A stretch of 64,000 bases of DNA, taken from assembly GCF_009933255.1 (NCBI RefSeq), contig NZ_MAEI01000008.1:1-64000 (forward strand), read 5' to 3'. Position numbers and translations under genes: made by a program. The notes under the pieces are model-generated. The model was not told the DNA's origin, searched no databases, and worked only from the letters and a program-made list of their open reading frames with translations. Origin of the DNA: Enterococcus diestrammenae (GTDB taxonomy: Bacteria > Bacillota > Bacilli > Lactobacillales > Enterococcaceae). Shown piece by piece: positions 55,241 through 64,000 of this stretch (the first letter of the stretch is position 1; the number at the start of each line of letters is the position of its first letter).

Positions 55241-56380
55241 TTATACTAGTGCTTTCCGGCGCAAAACATCCACACCCACCGGCGCCCAACCTCGGACGAT
55301 GCCTGGTTCGGTAACCGTCACCCAGCCTAAACCGGCAAAAACGATATCAGTTTTCTCCTTGATTGCAAACTCAAAAGCAGCCAACTCAGGGAAAGTCGCC
55401 AACTCATCTGGGCGTGGCGGCTGCAATAAACCACCAACATGTTTGGCATAAAATTCATCTGCTTTTTCTAGCTTCGTCCGATGAATTTCAATATCATTTG
55501 CCATATAAGCAACAAACGAGCTCCGTTTCCCACTCACAAAGTCAAATCGCGCCAATCCACCGAAAAAGAGTGTCTGTCCCGGATTCAACTGGTAAACTTT
55601 CGGTTTGATTTCTTTTGTAGGGGCGATGATTTTCAAATCTTTGCTTCCAAGATAATGGGCCATTTGATGTCGATGAATGATTCCTGGCGTGTCAATTAGG
55701 AAATGCCCATCGTCTAAGGGAATTTCAATCTTATCAAGGGTGGTTCCTGGAAATCGTGAAGTGGTTATCAAATCTTTGATACCAGCCGTTTGCTTGATAA
55801 TAGCATTGATTAAGGTGGATTTCCCGACATTGGTCACTCCCACCACGTAAACATCACGGCCTTTACGATACTTTTCGATAGTTTTCAGCAATTGCTCCAT
55901 CTCTTGAGGCTTTTTGGCACTTGTCAGCATGACCTCTACTGGTCGTAAGCCCGCTTCATGAGCACGTTCCCGCATCCACTGAGTCATCTTAGGTTTTTTC
56001 AAAGATTTCGGTAAGATATCGACTTTATTCCCTACTAATAAGACAGGATTATCTCCCACAAACCGGTGTAAACCGGGAATCAAGGAACCATTAAAGTCAA
56101 AAATATCCACGACATTGACGATCAAAGCCTCCGTTTGACCTAATTCATTTAGCAAACGCAAGAAGTCATCATCTGTCAATGAGACATCTTGAATCTCATT
56201 GTAATGCCGCAAACGGAAGCAGCGTTGGCAGTAGACTTCCCCTGTGACCAACCCTTTATCCAAAGCCGACTGTGGCGTATAGCCCAACTCGTCAGGGATC
56301 TGTGTTTGGATAACCGCACCACAGCCGATACAGTGAAGGGCTTCTTCCCTTTCGTCAATTGTTGCTTGTTTATCAGTCAT
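55241..56380 (-). CDS. yqeH: Circularly permuted ribosome-assembly GTPase YqeH
   Basis: 379 residues. N-terminal zinc finger (CIGCGAVIQ … YCQRCFRLRH). GTPase motifs in permuted order: G4 GNKVDILP near 115, G5 TSAKKP near 150, G1 GVTNVGKSTLI near 180, G3 DTPGIIHRH near 225. Needed for 30S assembly. Its ATG overlaps yqeG by eight bases. Confidence 0.95.
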   Translation of the reverse strand: MTDKQATIDEREEALHCIGCGAVIQTQIPDELGYTPQSALDKGLVTGEVYCQRCFRLRHYNEIQDVSLTDDDFLRLLNELGQTEALIVNVVDIFDFNGSLIPGLHRFVGDNPVLLVGNKVDILPKSLKKPKMTQWMRERAHEAGLRPVEVMLTSAKKPQEMEQLLKTIEKYRKGRDVYVVGVTNVGKSTLINAIIKQTAGIKDLITTSRFPGTTLDKIEIPLDDGHFLIDTPGIIHRHQMAHYLGSKDLKIIAPTKEIKPKVYQLNPGQTLFFGGLARFDFVSGKRSSFVAYMANDIEIHRTKLEKADEFYAKHVGGLLQPPRPDELATFPELAAFEFAIKEKTDIVFAGLGWVTVTEPGIVRGWAPVGVDVLRRKALV

Positions 56381-56903
56381 TCAAGTCACCTCGCCAGATC
56401 ATATCTGGATGATTTTTTTGTAAATGTTTAATGATTTTGCTTTCAAAAAAGCGATTAATCCGCGTATTCCAAGCATCCGTTGCTACGACTGGTTTGACTA
56501 AGATACTGCGAACCCCTGCTGAATGGGCCGCTTTGATGTCCGTCATCAATTGGTCTCCCACCATCACGACTTCGGATGGTTGCAGTTGTAACTTACGACA
56601 AGCTTCTTTGATCCCCCGAGCAAAGGGTTTAAGTGCTCTAGCAATAAAGTCCAACCCCAAAGGAGCAATCGCCTGCCGGACCCGCTCAGCATTGTTATTG
56701 GACACGACGATGACTGGGATACCAGCTGCTGCCATCTCCGCTAACCACTGTCGCAACTCCTCGGTACCATCAGGATTGTTCCAAGCGATTAAGGTGTTAT
56801 CGAGATCTGTCAAAACCGCTTTAATCCCTGCTTTTTGTAGTTGCTCAGGGGTAATTTGGTATATGGCTTCCACCATCCAAGTAGGTTTATAACTTAAAAA
56901 CAT
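56373..56903 (-). CDS. yqeG: YqeG, HAD-superfamily (IIIA) phosphatase
   Basis: 176 residues. HAD motif I LTDLDNTLIAWN near residue 30, motif II VVSNN near 75, motif III-IV VMVGDQLMTDIKAA near 125. Physiological substrate unknown. First gene of the yqeG-yqeH-yhbY-nadD-yqeK-rsfS-methyltransferase operon. The usual aroE between yqeH and yhbY is absent here, as in other cocci. Confidence 0.92.
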   Translation of the reverse strand: MFLSYKPTWMVEAIYQITPEQLQKAGIKAVLTDLDNTLIAWNNPDGTEELRQWLAEMAAAGIPVIVVSNNNAERVRQAIAPLGLDFIARALKPFARGIKEACRKLQLQPSEVVMVGDQLMTDIKAAHSAGVRSILVKPVVATDAWNTRINRFFESKIIKHLQKNHPDMIWRGDLND

Positions 56904-56957
56904 AGCGACTTCCTTTTCTAAACATGCCCGTCATTAAGCGGACAGTTTTCATTTCTC

Positions 56958-56987
56958 AAAAAGAGGAGTACAGCTTCTGCACTCCTC
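56958..56987 (-). terminator. Terminator of the marR-ABC exporter operon
   Basis: GAGGAGTACAG (56963-56973) pairs with CTGCACTCCTC (56977-56987) with one mismatch; TTTTT follows on the minus strand. Confidence 0.85.
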
Positions 56988-57085
56988 AAACGCTGATTAT
57001 ACAGGAAAACACCTAAAAAAACTAGTGACCCTCTTTTAATTTAGCTTTCTTTTAAGAAGGATTTCTTGAAAAGGGAAAGTTGCTG

Positions 57086-58891
57086 TCAAGGCATCTCAAA
57101 TTGGGCTTGGTAAAGTTTCTCATAAAATCCTTTTATCTTTAACAATTCCTCATGGGTTCCTTGTTCGACAACTTGACCATTGTCGACTACTAAAATCAAA
57201 TCAGCATTGCGTATGGTAGATAGGCGATGGGCAATGACAAAGGCGGTCTTGCCAGTCATCAGCTGAGCCATGGCTTGTTGAATCACCAGTTCCGTTTGAG
57301 TATCCACATTGGAGGTGGCCTCATCCAAAATCAGCAGATCCACATCCAACAATAGCGCCCGGGCAATGGTTAGCAATTGCTTTTGCCCTTGAGAAAGGCC
57401 GGTACCATCTTCAGAAATCAGCGTATCATACCCTTTTGGCAGCTTCATGATGAACTCGTGGATATGAGCGGCTTTCGTGACTTGGATAACCTCCGCCAAG
57501 GTCGCTCCCTCATTACCATAAACTAAATTTTCAAAGACTGTACCGGTAAAAAGCCACGTATCTTGTAAAACCATGGCATAACGTTTCCGAAGACTACGAC
57601 GCGTAATCGTCATCAGGTCCTGTCCATCTAAGGTGATTTTTCCCGAATCTGGATCATAAAAGTGCATTAACAGATTGACAATGGTGGTTTTGCCAGCGCC
57701 AGTCGGACCTACGATAGCCACCAGTTGGCCAGCTTTGACTGTCAAGTTCAGATTTTGAATAATCGGACGACTGCCATCGTAAGAAAAATTGACTTGCTGA
57801 AACGCGACCTCCCCATTTGCTTTGTCCATCGTTTGTGCATTTGATAAATCTGCTGGCTCAGGCGCTTCATCCAGCAAATTAAAGACCCGTTCAGCCGCTG
57901 CTAAGGCCGACTGAAGTTCACTGAAAATATTAGCCATTTCATTGATGGGTCCGGAAAACTTTCGGGAATACAGGACAAAAGATGACACTTGTCCCAACGA
58001 CAGATTTCCTCGTAAAAAAAGCAAGGCACCAAAAACACTAATTAAAGACAGCGATAAATTATTGATAAAATTGATGGAAGGTCCCGTCATACTACCATAG
58101 TACTCTGCCTTATAGTACGCCTCCACCGCAGCGTTATTCTTTTCTTTAAACCCCTTTTTCAGCCGTTCTTCTTGATGATAAACCTTGATGGTCTGCTGAC
58201 CGGATAACATCTCTTCAGCAAATCCATTCAGCTCCCCCAGACGTCGACTGCGCAGGCGAAAAAGAGGCCGGAATTTTTTCATCAAGTAACGAGTTAATAG
58301 GATTGAAATCGGTACCGTCACGGCAAAAACCAAGACCAATACCGGGGATATCAGCACCATCATGACTAAAGAACCGCATACCGTCACCAGACTACTCAGG
58401 ATTTGGACAAAATCGTTGGTTAAAGAAGTGTTAATGGTATCAATGTCATAACTCATACGACTGATAATGTCCCCGGTTTGTGTTTGATCAAAATAGCGAA
58501 TCGGCAACGTCATTAACTTATCAAACACTTCTTTACGTAAGGAATAAACAATCTTTTGGCTCAAATAAATCATTAAGCGACTGATTAAGTAGCTTAAGAC
58601 AGCCGAAGTCAGATAAAAAACAACCATCAAACTGCAATAGAAAAATACTTTTTCAAAGATTACTTTCCCAGGTCCCAGTTGGATGGCATCGATGGCATAA
58701 CCCGATAAAGTCGGTCCTACCAAAGCAAACAAGTTAGCAACCATCATAAGTGCTGCCGCCAATAAAAATAACCATTTCAGTGGATAGAGGTACTGCCCTA
58801 AACGAATCAATGTCTGCTTACGATTGTTTGGTTTGATTGACTCATTATTCTGGAAGTGCTTTTGGTTCACGGCCTTTTTGCTAGCTGACAA
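57086..58891 (-). CDS. Heterodimeric ABC exporter subunit, catalytic-site-competent half (EfrB/LmrD-like)
   Basis: 601 residues: six-helix exporter domain (about 35-330) and ATPase domain. Walker A GPTGAGKTTI near 395, Walker B LLILDEATSNVD with the catalytic Glu intact, but the signature is GLSQGQKQLL rather than LSGGQ. This is the pattern of the second subunit in heterodimeric multidrug exporters such as LmrCD, EfrAB and TM287/288. Overlaps the partner gene by eleven bases. Drug range cannot be read from sequence. Confidence 0.88.
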   Translation of the reverse strand: MSASKKAVNQKHFQNNESIKPNNRKQTLIRLGQYLYPLKWLFLLAAALMMVANLFALVGPTLSGYAIDAIQLGPGKVIFEKVFFYCSLMVVFYLTSAVLSYLISRLMIYLSQKIVYSLRKEVFDKLMTLPIRYFDQTQTGDIISRMSYDIDTINTSLTNDFVQILSSLVTVCGSLVMMVLISPVLVLVFAVTVPISILLTRYLMKKFRPLFRLRSRRLGELNGFAEEMLSGQQTIKVYHQEERLKKGFKEKNNAAVEAYYKAEYYGSMTGPSINFINNLSLSLISVFGALLFLRGNLSLGQVSSFVLYSRKFSGPINEMANIFSELQSALAAAERVFNLLDEAPEPADLSNAQTMDKANGEVAFQQVNFSYDGSRPIIQNLNLTVKAGQLVAIVGPTGAGKTTIVNLLMHFYDPDSGKITLDGQDLMTITRRSLRKRYAMVLQDTWLFTGTVFENLVYGNEGATLAEVIQVTKAAHIHEFIMKLPKGYDTLISEDGTGLSQGQKQLLTIARALLLDVDLLILDEATSNVDTQTELVIQQAMAQLMTGKTAFVIAHRLSTIRNADLILVVDNGQVVEQGTHEELLKIKGFYEKLYQAQFEMP

Positions 58892-60596
58892 GGGCTTCTC
58901 CTCCTGTTTGGCCTTGATAAATCGCTTGATAAAGTAAATTGGTGGCTAAAAGAGTCTCATGATCACCCAATCCTACAAGCTCACCATTTTCCAACAACAA
59001 AATCTGGTCTGCATGTTGAATCGAACTAATTCGTTGCGCAATGATCAGTTTTGTGGAACTGGCGAATTCGGTTGCTAAGACTTGGCGTAGTTTGGCATCG
59101 GTTTGATAATCCAATGCACTAGCTGAATCATCCAAAAGCAAAACCTCAGGATGTCCGGCCATCCCTCGAGCCAATAAAACCCGTTGTTTCTGGCCACCAC
59201 TGAGGTTAGCGCCTTTCGATTCCAAGAGATAATCCAAGCCCCCTGGCAATTGCTGAACAAATTCCAGAGCTTGGGCATTTTTAACCGCTTCCCAAAGCAC
59301 CTCATCGGAAAAGTCACGTCCAAAGGCAATATTTTCTCGTAAGGTATCTGCAAAAATCACATCCTTTTGCAGAACCACACCAAATTTGGCATACAATTCT
59401 GAAGGTGCATAGCTTTGTAACGCCCGCCCCTCCAAAACAATCTGGCCTTTAGTCGGATCGTACAAGCGCAATAACAGTTTCGCGATAGTGGATTTGCCAC
59501 TTCCCGTCGCACCTAAGATACCAAGGGTTTCACCGCGAGCCGTAGTAAAGCTTAAATCGTGGATGGTTTCCTTACTACTCGGGTAATGAAAAGAAACCGC
59601 CTCGAAGGCCAAGTACGCCTCAGAAACATGACCAGAGGTGACTTGCTTTAATTGCTGCGGCACCCGAATCACCTCTGCGATACGCTCTGCCGAAGCAATG
59701 CCTCGCGAAAATACCGTAAAAATCCGGGTGATGGACAGCATCGCATTTAAAATAATCGTAAAATAAGTCAAAAAAGCGACAATCACCCCCGGTTGTGTCA
59801 ACCCATTATTTACTCGAAAGGCACTAACTACCACTACCAAAGTCAAACCTAAGTTTAAAAGCAAATCCATTAATGGTGGCGTCGCAGCCATCGTCACATT
59901 TGCCTTCGTTTCCGCAGCCACCAGCTGTTGATTCACGTGGGCAAAACGTTTTTTCTCATAGTCCCCTTTGGATAGAGCCTTAACCACCCGAGCTCCCGCA
60001 ATATTTTCTCGAACCGTGCGTACCAACTGATCGACCCTAGCTTGTTGTTGGACAAATAAGGGAATTCCTTTACGAGAAATCATCGTTACCAAAACAATCG
60101 TGAAGGGGACCATCGAAATTAACACCATAGTCAAAACTGGATCCAAGCTGAAGGTGATAAAAATACCACCAATTAACAAAATGGGAGCCCGAATCCCCAA
60201 GCGTTGGATCATGCCTACTGTTTGATGAAGATTATAGGTATCCGTTGTCAATCGCGAGACCAACGAAGGTACCGTAAATTCTTCTACTTGGGCCGTGGAT
60301 AACTCAGTAATTTTGCTAAACAGATCACCGCGAATACTCTTGGTAGTATCTCTGGCAACACGGGCAGCCATACGATTGGCAATAATGTTGGTGACAATTG
60401 CCATCACCGAACACAAGAGCATCGCCCCTCCCCAGAGATAAATCCGTTGTCGACTTCCCGTGGGAATAACGCTGTCTAAGATATAAGCTAAAATCCACGG
60501 TAGCAGCAAATCCATAATCGCTCCAGCAAACTTGATGCTCATCCCTGCTGCCATCCGTTTCGTATAAGGTTTGACATAGGTAATTAGAAATTTCAT
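58881..60596 (-). CDS. Heterodimeric ABC exporter subunit, degenerate-site half (EfrA/LmrC-like)
   Basis: 571 residues: exporter domain (about 1-310) and ATPase domain. Walker A GATGSGKSTI near 365, a proper LSGGQKQR signature near 470, but Walker B reads VLLLDDSASALD with Asp where the catalytic Glu should be. The switch His is Gln (IIAQRISS). This half carries the inactive ATP site, complementing the partner. Start overlaps the MarR stop (ATGA). Confidence 0.88.
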   Translation of the reverse strand: MKFLITYVKPYTKRMAAGMSIKFAGAIMDLLLPWILAYILDSVIPTGSRQRIYLWGGAMLLCSVMAIVTNIIANRMAARVARDTTKSIRGDLFSKITELSTAQVEEFTVPSLVSRLTTDTYNLHQTVGMIQRLGIRAPILLIGGIFITFSLDPVLTMVLISMVPFTIVLVTMISRKGIPLFVQQQARVDQLVRTVRENIAGARVVKALSKGDYEKKRFAHVNQQLVAAETKANVTMAATPPLMDLLLNLGLTLVVVVSAFRVNNGLTQPGVIVAFLTYFTIILNAMLSITRIFTVFSRGIASAERIAEVIRVPQQLKQVTSGHVSEAYLAFEAVSFHYPSSKETIHDLSFTTARGETLGILGATGSGKSTIAKLLLRLYDPTKGQIVLEGRALQSYAPSELYAKFGVVLQKDVIFADTLRENIAFGRDFSDEVLWEAVKNAQALEFVQQLPGGLDYLLESKGANLSGGQKQRVLLARGMAGHPEVLLLDDSASALDYQTDAKLRQVLATEFASSTKLIIAQRISSIQHADQILLLENGELVGLGDHETLLATNLLYQAIYQGQTGGEALVS

Positions 60597-61033
60597 GACT
60601 TTTCCTCTTCTCCGTAAGTCATCGTCTGGGCTCGCGTTAACAATTGCTCAAGCTCCGCAATAAAATTTTGCTGACGTGCTTCCGACCATCCTGCCATCAA
60701 TTCTTGATTCCATTCCTTTAAAATATGCTGAATCGCAGGCAATGTACTTTTAGCTTTTGCTGTTGGATAAACTTCTATTTTTCGAGCATCTTGAGCACTC
60801 ACTTGGCGGGTCACAAAACCCGCTTTTTCAAGGCTAGCCAACTGGCGAGTAACATTACTTTTATTCACAAAAATCAGTTTCGCTAGTTGGTCCTGGGTAA
60901 TGCCAGGGTTACGGCAAATATTCAAAATATAGGTGTGATGCATCCCACCTAAACCATACTTTGCGAGTTCCTTTTCGCGATAAAGTTGGGCTAAACGGGC
61001 AATATGATTAATCAAGCGCATGGTTGATTCCAA
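60593..61033 (-). CDS. MarR-family transcriptional regulator
   Basis: 146 residues with a winged helix: GITQDQLAKLIFVNKSNVTR then QLASLEKAGFVTRQVSAQDA and RKIEVYPTAKAK. First gene of the exporter operon and so the likely local regulator. Start TTG 61031-61033 has GGAGGAGTCGTT upstream; the ATG four codons on is 19 bases from the site. Dyads over its own promoter suggest autoregulation relieved by a ligand. Confidence 0.88.
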   Translation of the reverse strand: MESTMRLINHIARLAQLYREKELAKYGLGGMHHTYILNICRNPGITQDQLAKLIFVNKSNVTRQLASLEKAGFVTRQVSAQDARKIEVYPTAKAKSTLPAIQHILKEWNQELMAGWSEARQQNFIAELEQLLTRAQTMTYGEEEKS

Positions 61034-61122
61034 AACGACTCCTCCTGTGCCAATTATTTGCAAACAAACTATCACTTCAGCAGATTCTTTTTATAGAAGA
61101 AAATAGCGCACAATTTATTTCT

Positions 61123-61161
61123 ATTCTAGAATAACGAAATATAGTTGCGAGTGCAACGTTT
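61123..61161 (-). promoter_or_regulatory. marR-exporter promoter with two dyads
   Basis: On the minus strand TTGCAC (61151-61156) and TATTCT (61128-61133) are exactly 17 bases apart. ATTCTAGAAT (61123-61132) is a perfect palindrome over the -10, and GTTGC-GAGT-GCAAC (61144-61157) is a dyad over the -35. Both are MarR-operator candidates. Confidence 0.7.
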
Positions 61162-61328
61162 ATTTTAAGAACTGCTAACGCCAAAAGTTCGACTTCACTT
61201 TCGGTGAGTTAACTGCTGTTAATAAATGAAACAGCTAGCCATTACCCAAAAATGGTGAAGGTGTTATCGATGAGCACAGACAGAAGAAAATCTTTTTGGT
61301 ATTTTTTACTGTAAAGAAACTCGTTCTT

Positions 61329-61337
61329 TGGTATACT
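61329..61337 (+). promoter_or_regulatory. Promoter -10 of the phosphohexomutase gene
   Basis: TTGGTATACT contains an extended -10 (TGGTATACT) about 100 bases upstream of ATG 61440. Confidence 0.5.
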
Positions 61338-61439
61338 ACAAGTAACAAAAAAATCTGGCTCTCCTTTAGCAGGAAACCCGCTTTCTTTACTAAAGGACTA
61401 CCTGATTTTGGTAATACTCATTTTGAAAGGATGGACTTT

Positions 61440-62936
61440 ATGGGAAATCTACTTGAATTGAAAAATGGTTCTGATATTCGTGGCATTGCAATCGCCACCG
61501 CTGAACAAAGTGCCAATCTAACCCCAGAAACAATTCGTCAAATCGCGGGGGGCTTATTGGCTTGGAGCCACAAGCAAAACAAGCGTCCCCCTTTGATTGG
61601 CATCGGTCGTGATAGTCGTCTCAGCGGACCTGATTTGGCGGATGCCCTGATTCAAGAATTACTTGCTGGCGGCGGGGATGTGATCGACTTTGGCTTGGCT
61701 ACGACCCCAGCAATGTTCATGGCTACCCAATTTCCCGAGTTCAACTGTGACTTGGGTTTGATGCTTACCGCTAGCCATCTTCCTTTCTTTTACAACGGCA
61801 TCAAAATCTTCTCCCAAAATGGTGGCGCTGAAAAAGAGGATATCAGCTGGATTTTATCCCACGCTGAAACAGTGACACAAGCAAGCGTTCCCGGCAGATT
61901 GCGCCATGCTGATATACTCACACCGTATGCCCATGACCTAGTGAGCAAAATCAAAAAAGGCATGGCTACAACCAGTGACAAACCGTTAGCCAAGATGAAA
62001 ATACTGGTGGATGCAGGCAATGGGGCTGGTGGCTTTTTTGCCAGTCAAGTCCTCCAAGCCCTGGGAGCAGACACGACTGGCTCTCAGTTTCTTGATCCCG
62101 ATGGTCACTTCCCGAATCACATACCAAATCCCGATAATAAAGAAGCTATGGCAAGTATTAAAGCTGCGGTCCTGCACCACAAAGCCGATTTAGGCGTTAT
62201 TTTTGATACCGATGTCGATCGCGCAGCCCTAGTTACCGCTGATGGCAATGTCTTAAATCGCAACAATCTAATTGCCTTACTCAGTCAAATTATCTTAGCA
62301 GAACACCCTGGAACTCGCATCGTGACCAATTCGCCAACTACCGATCATTTAAAAGACTTCATTGAAAACCTAGGAGGAATCCAAGTTCGCTATATTTCCG
62401 GCTATCGCAATGTGATCAATAAAGCCATCGCTCTAAACAATGCCGGGCTGGACTGCCAATTAGCGATTGAAACCAGTGGTCATGCCGCTTTTAAAGAAAA
62501 CTATTTTCTTGATGATGGCGCTTATGTTATTGCCAAAATTTTAATGACCTTGCCAAAGCTCATTAAAGCAGGCCGCAACTTGACTGATTTGATTGCCGAC
62601 TTGAAACAACCGGCTGAAACATTAGAACGACGACTAAAGATTACCGGCGATAACTACCGTGAAGTCGGTGAAAAAGTCATTGCCCAATTGGCTGACTATG
62701 TCAGTCAAATTGATGGCTGGGAGCTTAATCCTGCAAATGAAGAAGGCATCCGCATTAAACTAACTGCTCCTTATGGTACTGGTTGGTTCTTATTGCGAAT
62801 GAGTCTTCACGAGCCACTTCTAGTGCTACAAGTTGAAAATGATATCACCGGTAACAACCAAAAAGTTATCCAAACGTTGCAACCTTTCTTTGGGAGATAT
62901 GCCGCGGTCGACAGCTCGACCTTGACCACAAATTAA
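61440..62936 (+). CDS. Phosphomannomutase/phosphoglucomutase family protein
   Basis: 498 residues from ATG 61440 (MGNLLELKNGSDIRG) after GAAAGGATGGACTTT. Phosphoserine loop TASHLPFFYNGIKIF near 127 (the common TASHNP has Leu for Asn), metal loop FDTDVDRAALV near 265, sugar loop ETSGHAA near 345, C-terminal phosphate domain less conserved (NEEGIRIKL). It interconverts hexose 1- and 6-phosphates; the sugar cannot be told. Distinct from glmM at 25994. Monocistronic. Confidence 0.85.
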   Translation: MGNLLELKNGSDIRGIAIATAEQSANLTPETIRQIAGGLLAWSHKQNKRPPLIGIGRDSRLSGPDLADALIQELLAGGGDVIDFGLATTPAMFMATQFPEFNCDLGLMLTASHLPFFYNGIKIFSQNGGAEKEDISWILSHAETVTQASVPGRLRHADILTPYAHDLVSKIKKGMATTSDKPLAKMKILVDAGNGAGGFFASQVLQALGADTTGSQFLDPDGHFPNHIPNPDNKEAMASIKAAVLHHKADLGVIFDTDVDRAALVTADGNVLNRNNLIALLSQIILAEHPGTRIVTNSPTTDHLKDFIENLGGIQVRYISGYRNVINKAIALNNAGLDCQLAIETSGHAAFKENYFLDDGAYVIAKILMTLPKLIKAGRNLTDLIADLKQPAETLERRLKITGDNYREVGEKVIAQLADYVSQIDGWELNPANEEGIRIKLTAPYGTGWFLLRMSLHEPLLVLQVENDITGNNQKVIQTLQPFFGRYAAVDSSTLTTN

Positions 62937-62949
62937 TATGACAAGACTA

Positions 62950-62976
62950 GCTCTCAGCCTTTTCTGAGGGCTTTTT
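62950..62976 (+). terminator. Terminator of the phosphohexomutase gene
   Basis: GCTCTCAG (62950-62957) pairs with CTGAGGGC (62964-62971), then TTTTT. Confidence 0.8.
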
Positions 62977-63042
62977 GTGGTGGTTGAACCAATCAATGAT
63001 TGTGGGGACTGGAGAGTAATTTTGAGCTTGTTAGACAAAAAG

Positions 63043-63083
63043 AAAAGCTCCAATCCCTTTGATATCAAGAGATTGGAGCTTTT
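63043..63083 (-). terminator. Terminator of the tRNA-Gly gene
   Basis: AAAAGCTCCAATC (63043-63055) pairs perfectly with GATTGGAGCTTTT (63071-63083); on the minus strand CTTTTTG follows. Confidence 0.85.
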
Positions 63084-63089
63084 GAATGA

Positions 63090-63160
63090 AGCGGGTGACG
63101 AGAATCGAACTCGCGACGGAAGCTTGGGAAGCTTCTGTTTTACCACTAAACTACACCCGC
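63090..63160 (-). tRNA. tRNA-Gly (anticodon CCC)
   Basis: On the minus strand the cloverleaf is complete: acceptor GCGGGTG with CACCCGC, D arm GTTT…AAAC, anticodon stem GAAGC/GCTTC with loop TTCCCAA (anticodon CCC, reading GGG), T arm GCGAG-TTCGATT-CTCGT. Discriminator base is T, as usual for glycine. CCA is not encoded. Single gene with its own terminator. Confidence 0.93.
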
Positions 63161-63301
63161 ATTTTTTCCGATGAACCTAGTATATTACTTTTTCAAAAAG
63201 ATGACAAGTCTTTTCTTGAAAAAAATTACGGGTTCATTTACACGATTTTCTTAACAAAAAAGTGACAGCGACTTAGAAACTTTCATAATCGCTGTCATCT
63301 C

Positions 63302-64000
63302 TTATAAAACTTTTGCCAGAAAATCACTGGTTCGAGGATTTGTCGGATGATTGAACACTTCAGCTGGCGTCCCCTCTTCTAGGATAACTCCTTCATCCAT
63401 AAATAAGATACGATCGCCGACTTCTTTTGCAAAGCCCATTTCATGGGTGACAATCACCATGGTCATTCCTTCTTTAGCTAAATCCTGCATTACCCCTAGC
63501 ACTTCCCCCACCATTTCTGGATCCAAGGCTGAGGTTGGTTCATCGAAAAGCATGACATCCGGTTGCATCGCTAAAGCACGGGCAATAGCGATGCGTTGCA
63601 TTTGTCCCCCAGACAAAGATTGGGGATAAGCCGCTGCTTTTTCTGCAAGGCCAACTTTGGCTAACAAATGATTGCCATAGGCTTCCGCTTGGCTCTTGGA
63701 TTGTTTTTTAACTTTGATGGGTGCCAGCGTGATATTATCCATGACGGTCAGATTTGGAAAGAGGTTGAAATTCTGAAAAACCATCCCCATCTTTTCCCGC
63801 ATGGTATAGATATCATTTTTCTTATCGGTAATCGTTACTCCTTCAAATACTACACTTCCTGATGTAGGCACTTCTAACAAATTTAAGCACCTTAGAAACG
63901 TACTTTTTCCTGAACCTGAAGGACCAATAATAACCACGACTTCCCCTTTTTCAATTTGAGTATCAATTCCTTTTAAAACCTGATTGTCACCAAAAGACTT
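63302..64000 (-). CDS. Polar amino-acid ABC transporter ATP-binding protein, 5' end beyond window
   Basis: The frame is open to the window edge; the visible part starts [20 protein letters not shown] and lacks only some N-terminal residues. Walker [12 protein letters not shown]-loop FQNFNLFP, signature [16 protein letters not shown], Walker [14 protein letters not shown], switch His IVTHEMGF. It is a close paralog of GlnQ at 41584. A partner permease/binding protein gene should lie just beyond base 64000. Confidence 0.93.
   Translation of the reverse strand, partial: KSFGDNQVLKGIDTQIEKGEVVVIIGPSGSGKSTFLRCLNLLEVPTSGSVVFEGVTITDKKNDIYTMREKMGMVFQNFNLFPNLTVMDNITLAPIKVKKQSKSQAEAYGNHLLAKVGLAEKAAAYPQSLSGGQMQRIAIARALAMQPDVMLFDEPTSALDPEMVGEVLGVMQDLAKEGMTMVIVTHEMGFAKEVGDRILFMDEGVILEEGTPAEVFNHPTNPRTSDFLAKVL

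Overview
The window comes from the chromosome of a low-to-mid GC Gram-positive coccus of the order Lactobacillales, most likely an Enterococcus or a close relative. The grounds are the gene sets (cdaA-cdaR-glmM, rapZ-yvcK-whiA, hrcA-grpE-dnaK-dnaJ, yqeG-yqeH-yhbY-nadD-yqeK-rsfS), strong GGAGG-type ribosome binding sites, CIRCE, CtsR and GlnR operators, and an ArpU-type late regulator in the prophage. This is inference from family resemblance; no database was searched.

Bases 1-12042 are the lysogeny, regulation and replication end of a siphovirus-type prophage that runs off the left edge. A tyrosine integrase, a small membrane protein, an ImmA-like protease and a short CI repressor read rightward. 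From the cI/cro divergence a long leftward early operon carries Cro, DNA-binding proteins, a DUF1351 protein, a Sak4-like RecA-fold ATPase, a DUF669 protein with an SSB-like tail, a replisome organizer containing an iteron array, RusA, small accessory proteins and an ArpU-like late regulator. Several genes too short for routine calling (32-54 aa) are present, most of them coupled to a neighbour by ATGA or similar overlaps. The prophage abuts the 3' end of lepA.

From 12146 to 64000 the content is core chromosome, mostly on the minus strand: lepA, a FabZ-like hotdog protein, an Eis-like acetyltransferase, clpB with a CtsR box, a flippase-like membrane protein, and a three-gene ABC permease/ATPase/PASTA-protein operon. 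Then come the c-di-AMP synthase operon with glmM, whiA-yvcK-rapZ, an aspartate racemase-like gene, uvrBA with a LexA-type box, glnPQ with a GlnR box, a glycerol dehydrogenase-like gene, the hrcA-dnaK chaperone operon and dnaJ, hemW, truB-ribF, the ribosome-assembly/NAD cluster, a MarR-controlled heterodimeric ABC exporter, a phosphohexomutase, tRNA-Gly(CCC) and the start of another amino-acid ABC ATPase.

The most unusual signals are: an origin-like array inside the replisome organizer gene (six TACTG motifs at exact 12-bp spacing plus two TACTGG/CCAGTA dyads); short rightward promoter-terminator cassettes buried antisense in the leftward phage operon; a diverged non-coding repeat present at least four times between host operons; a FabZ-like protein whose catalytic His is Tyr; an rsfS gene whose best-supported start codon is AUA; and the ABC-PASTA operon with a long dyad over its promoter.
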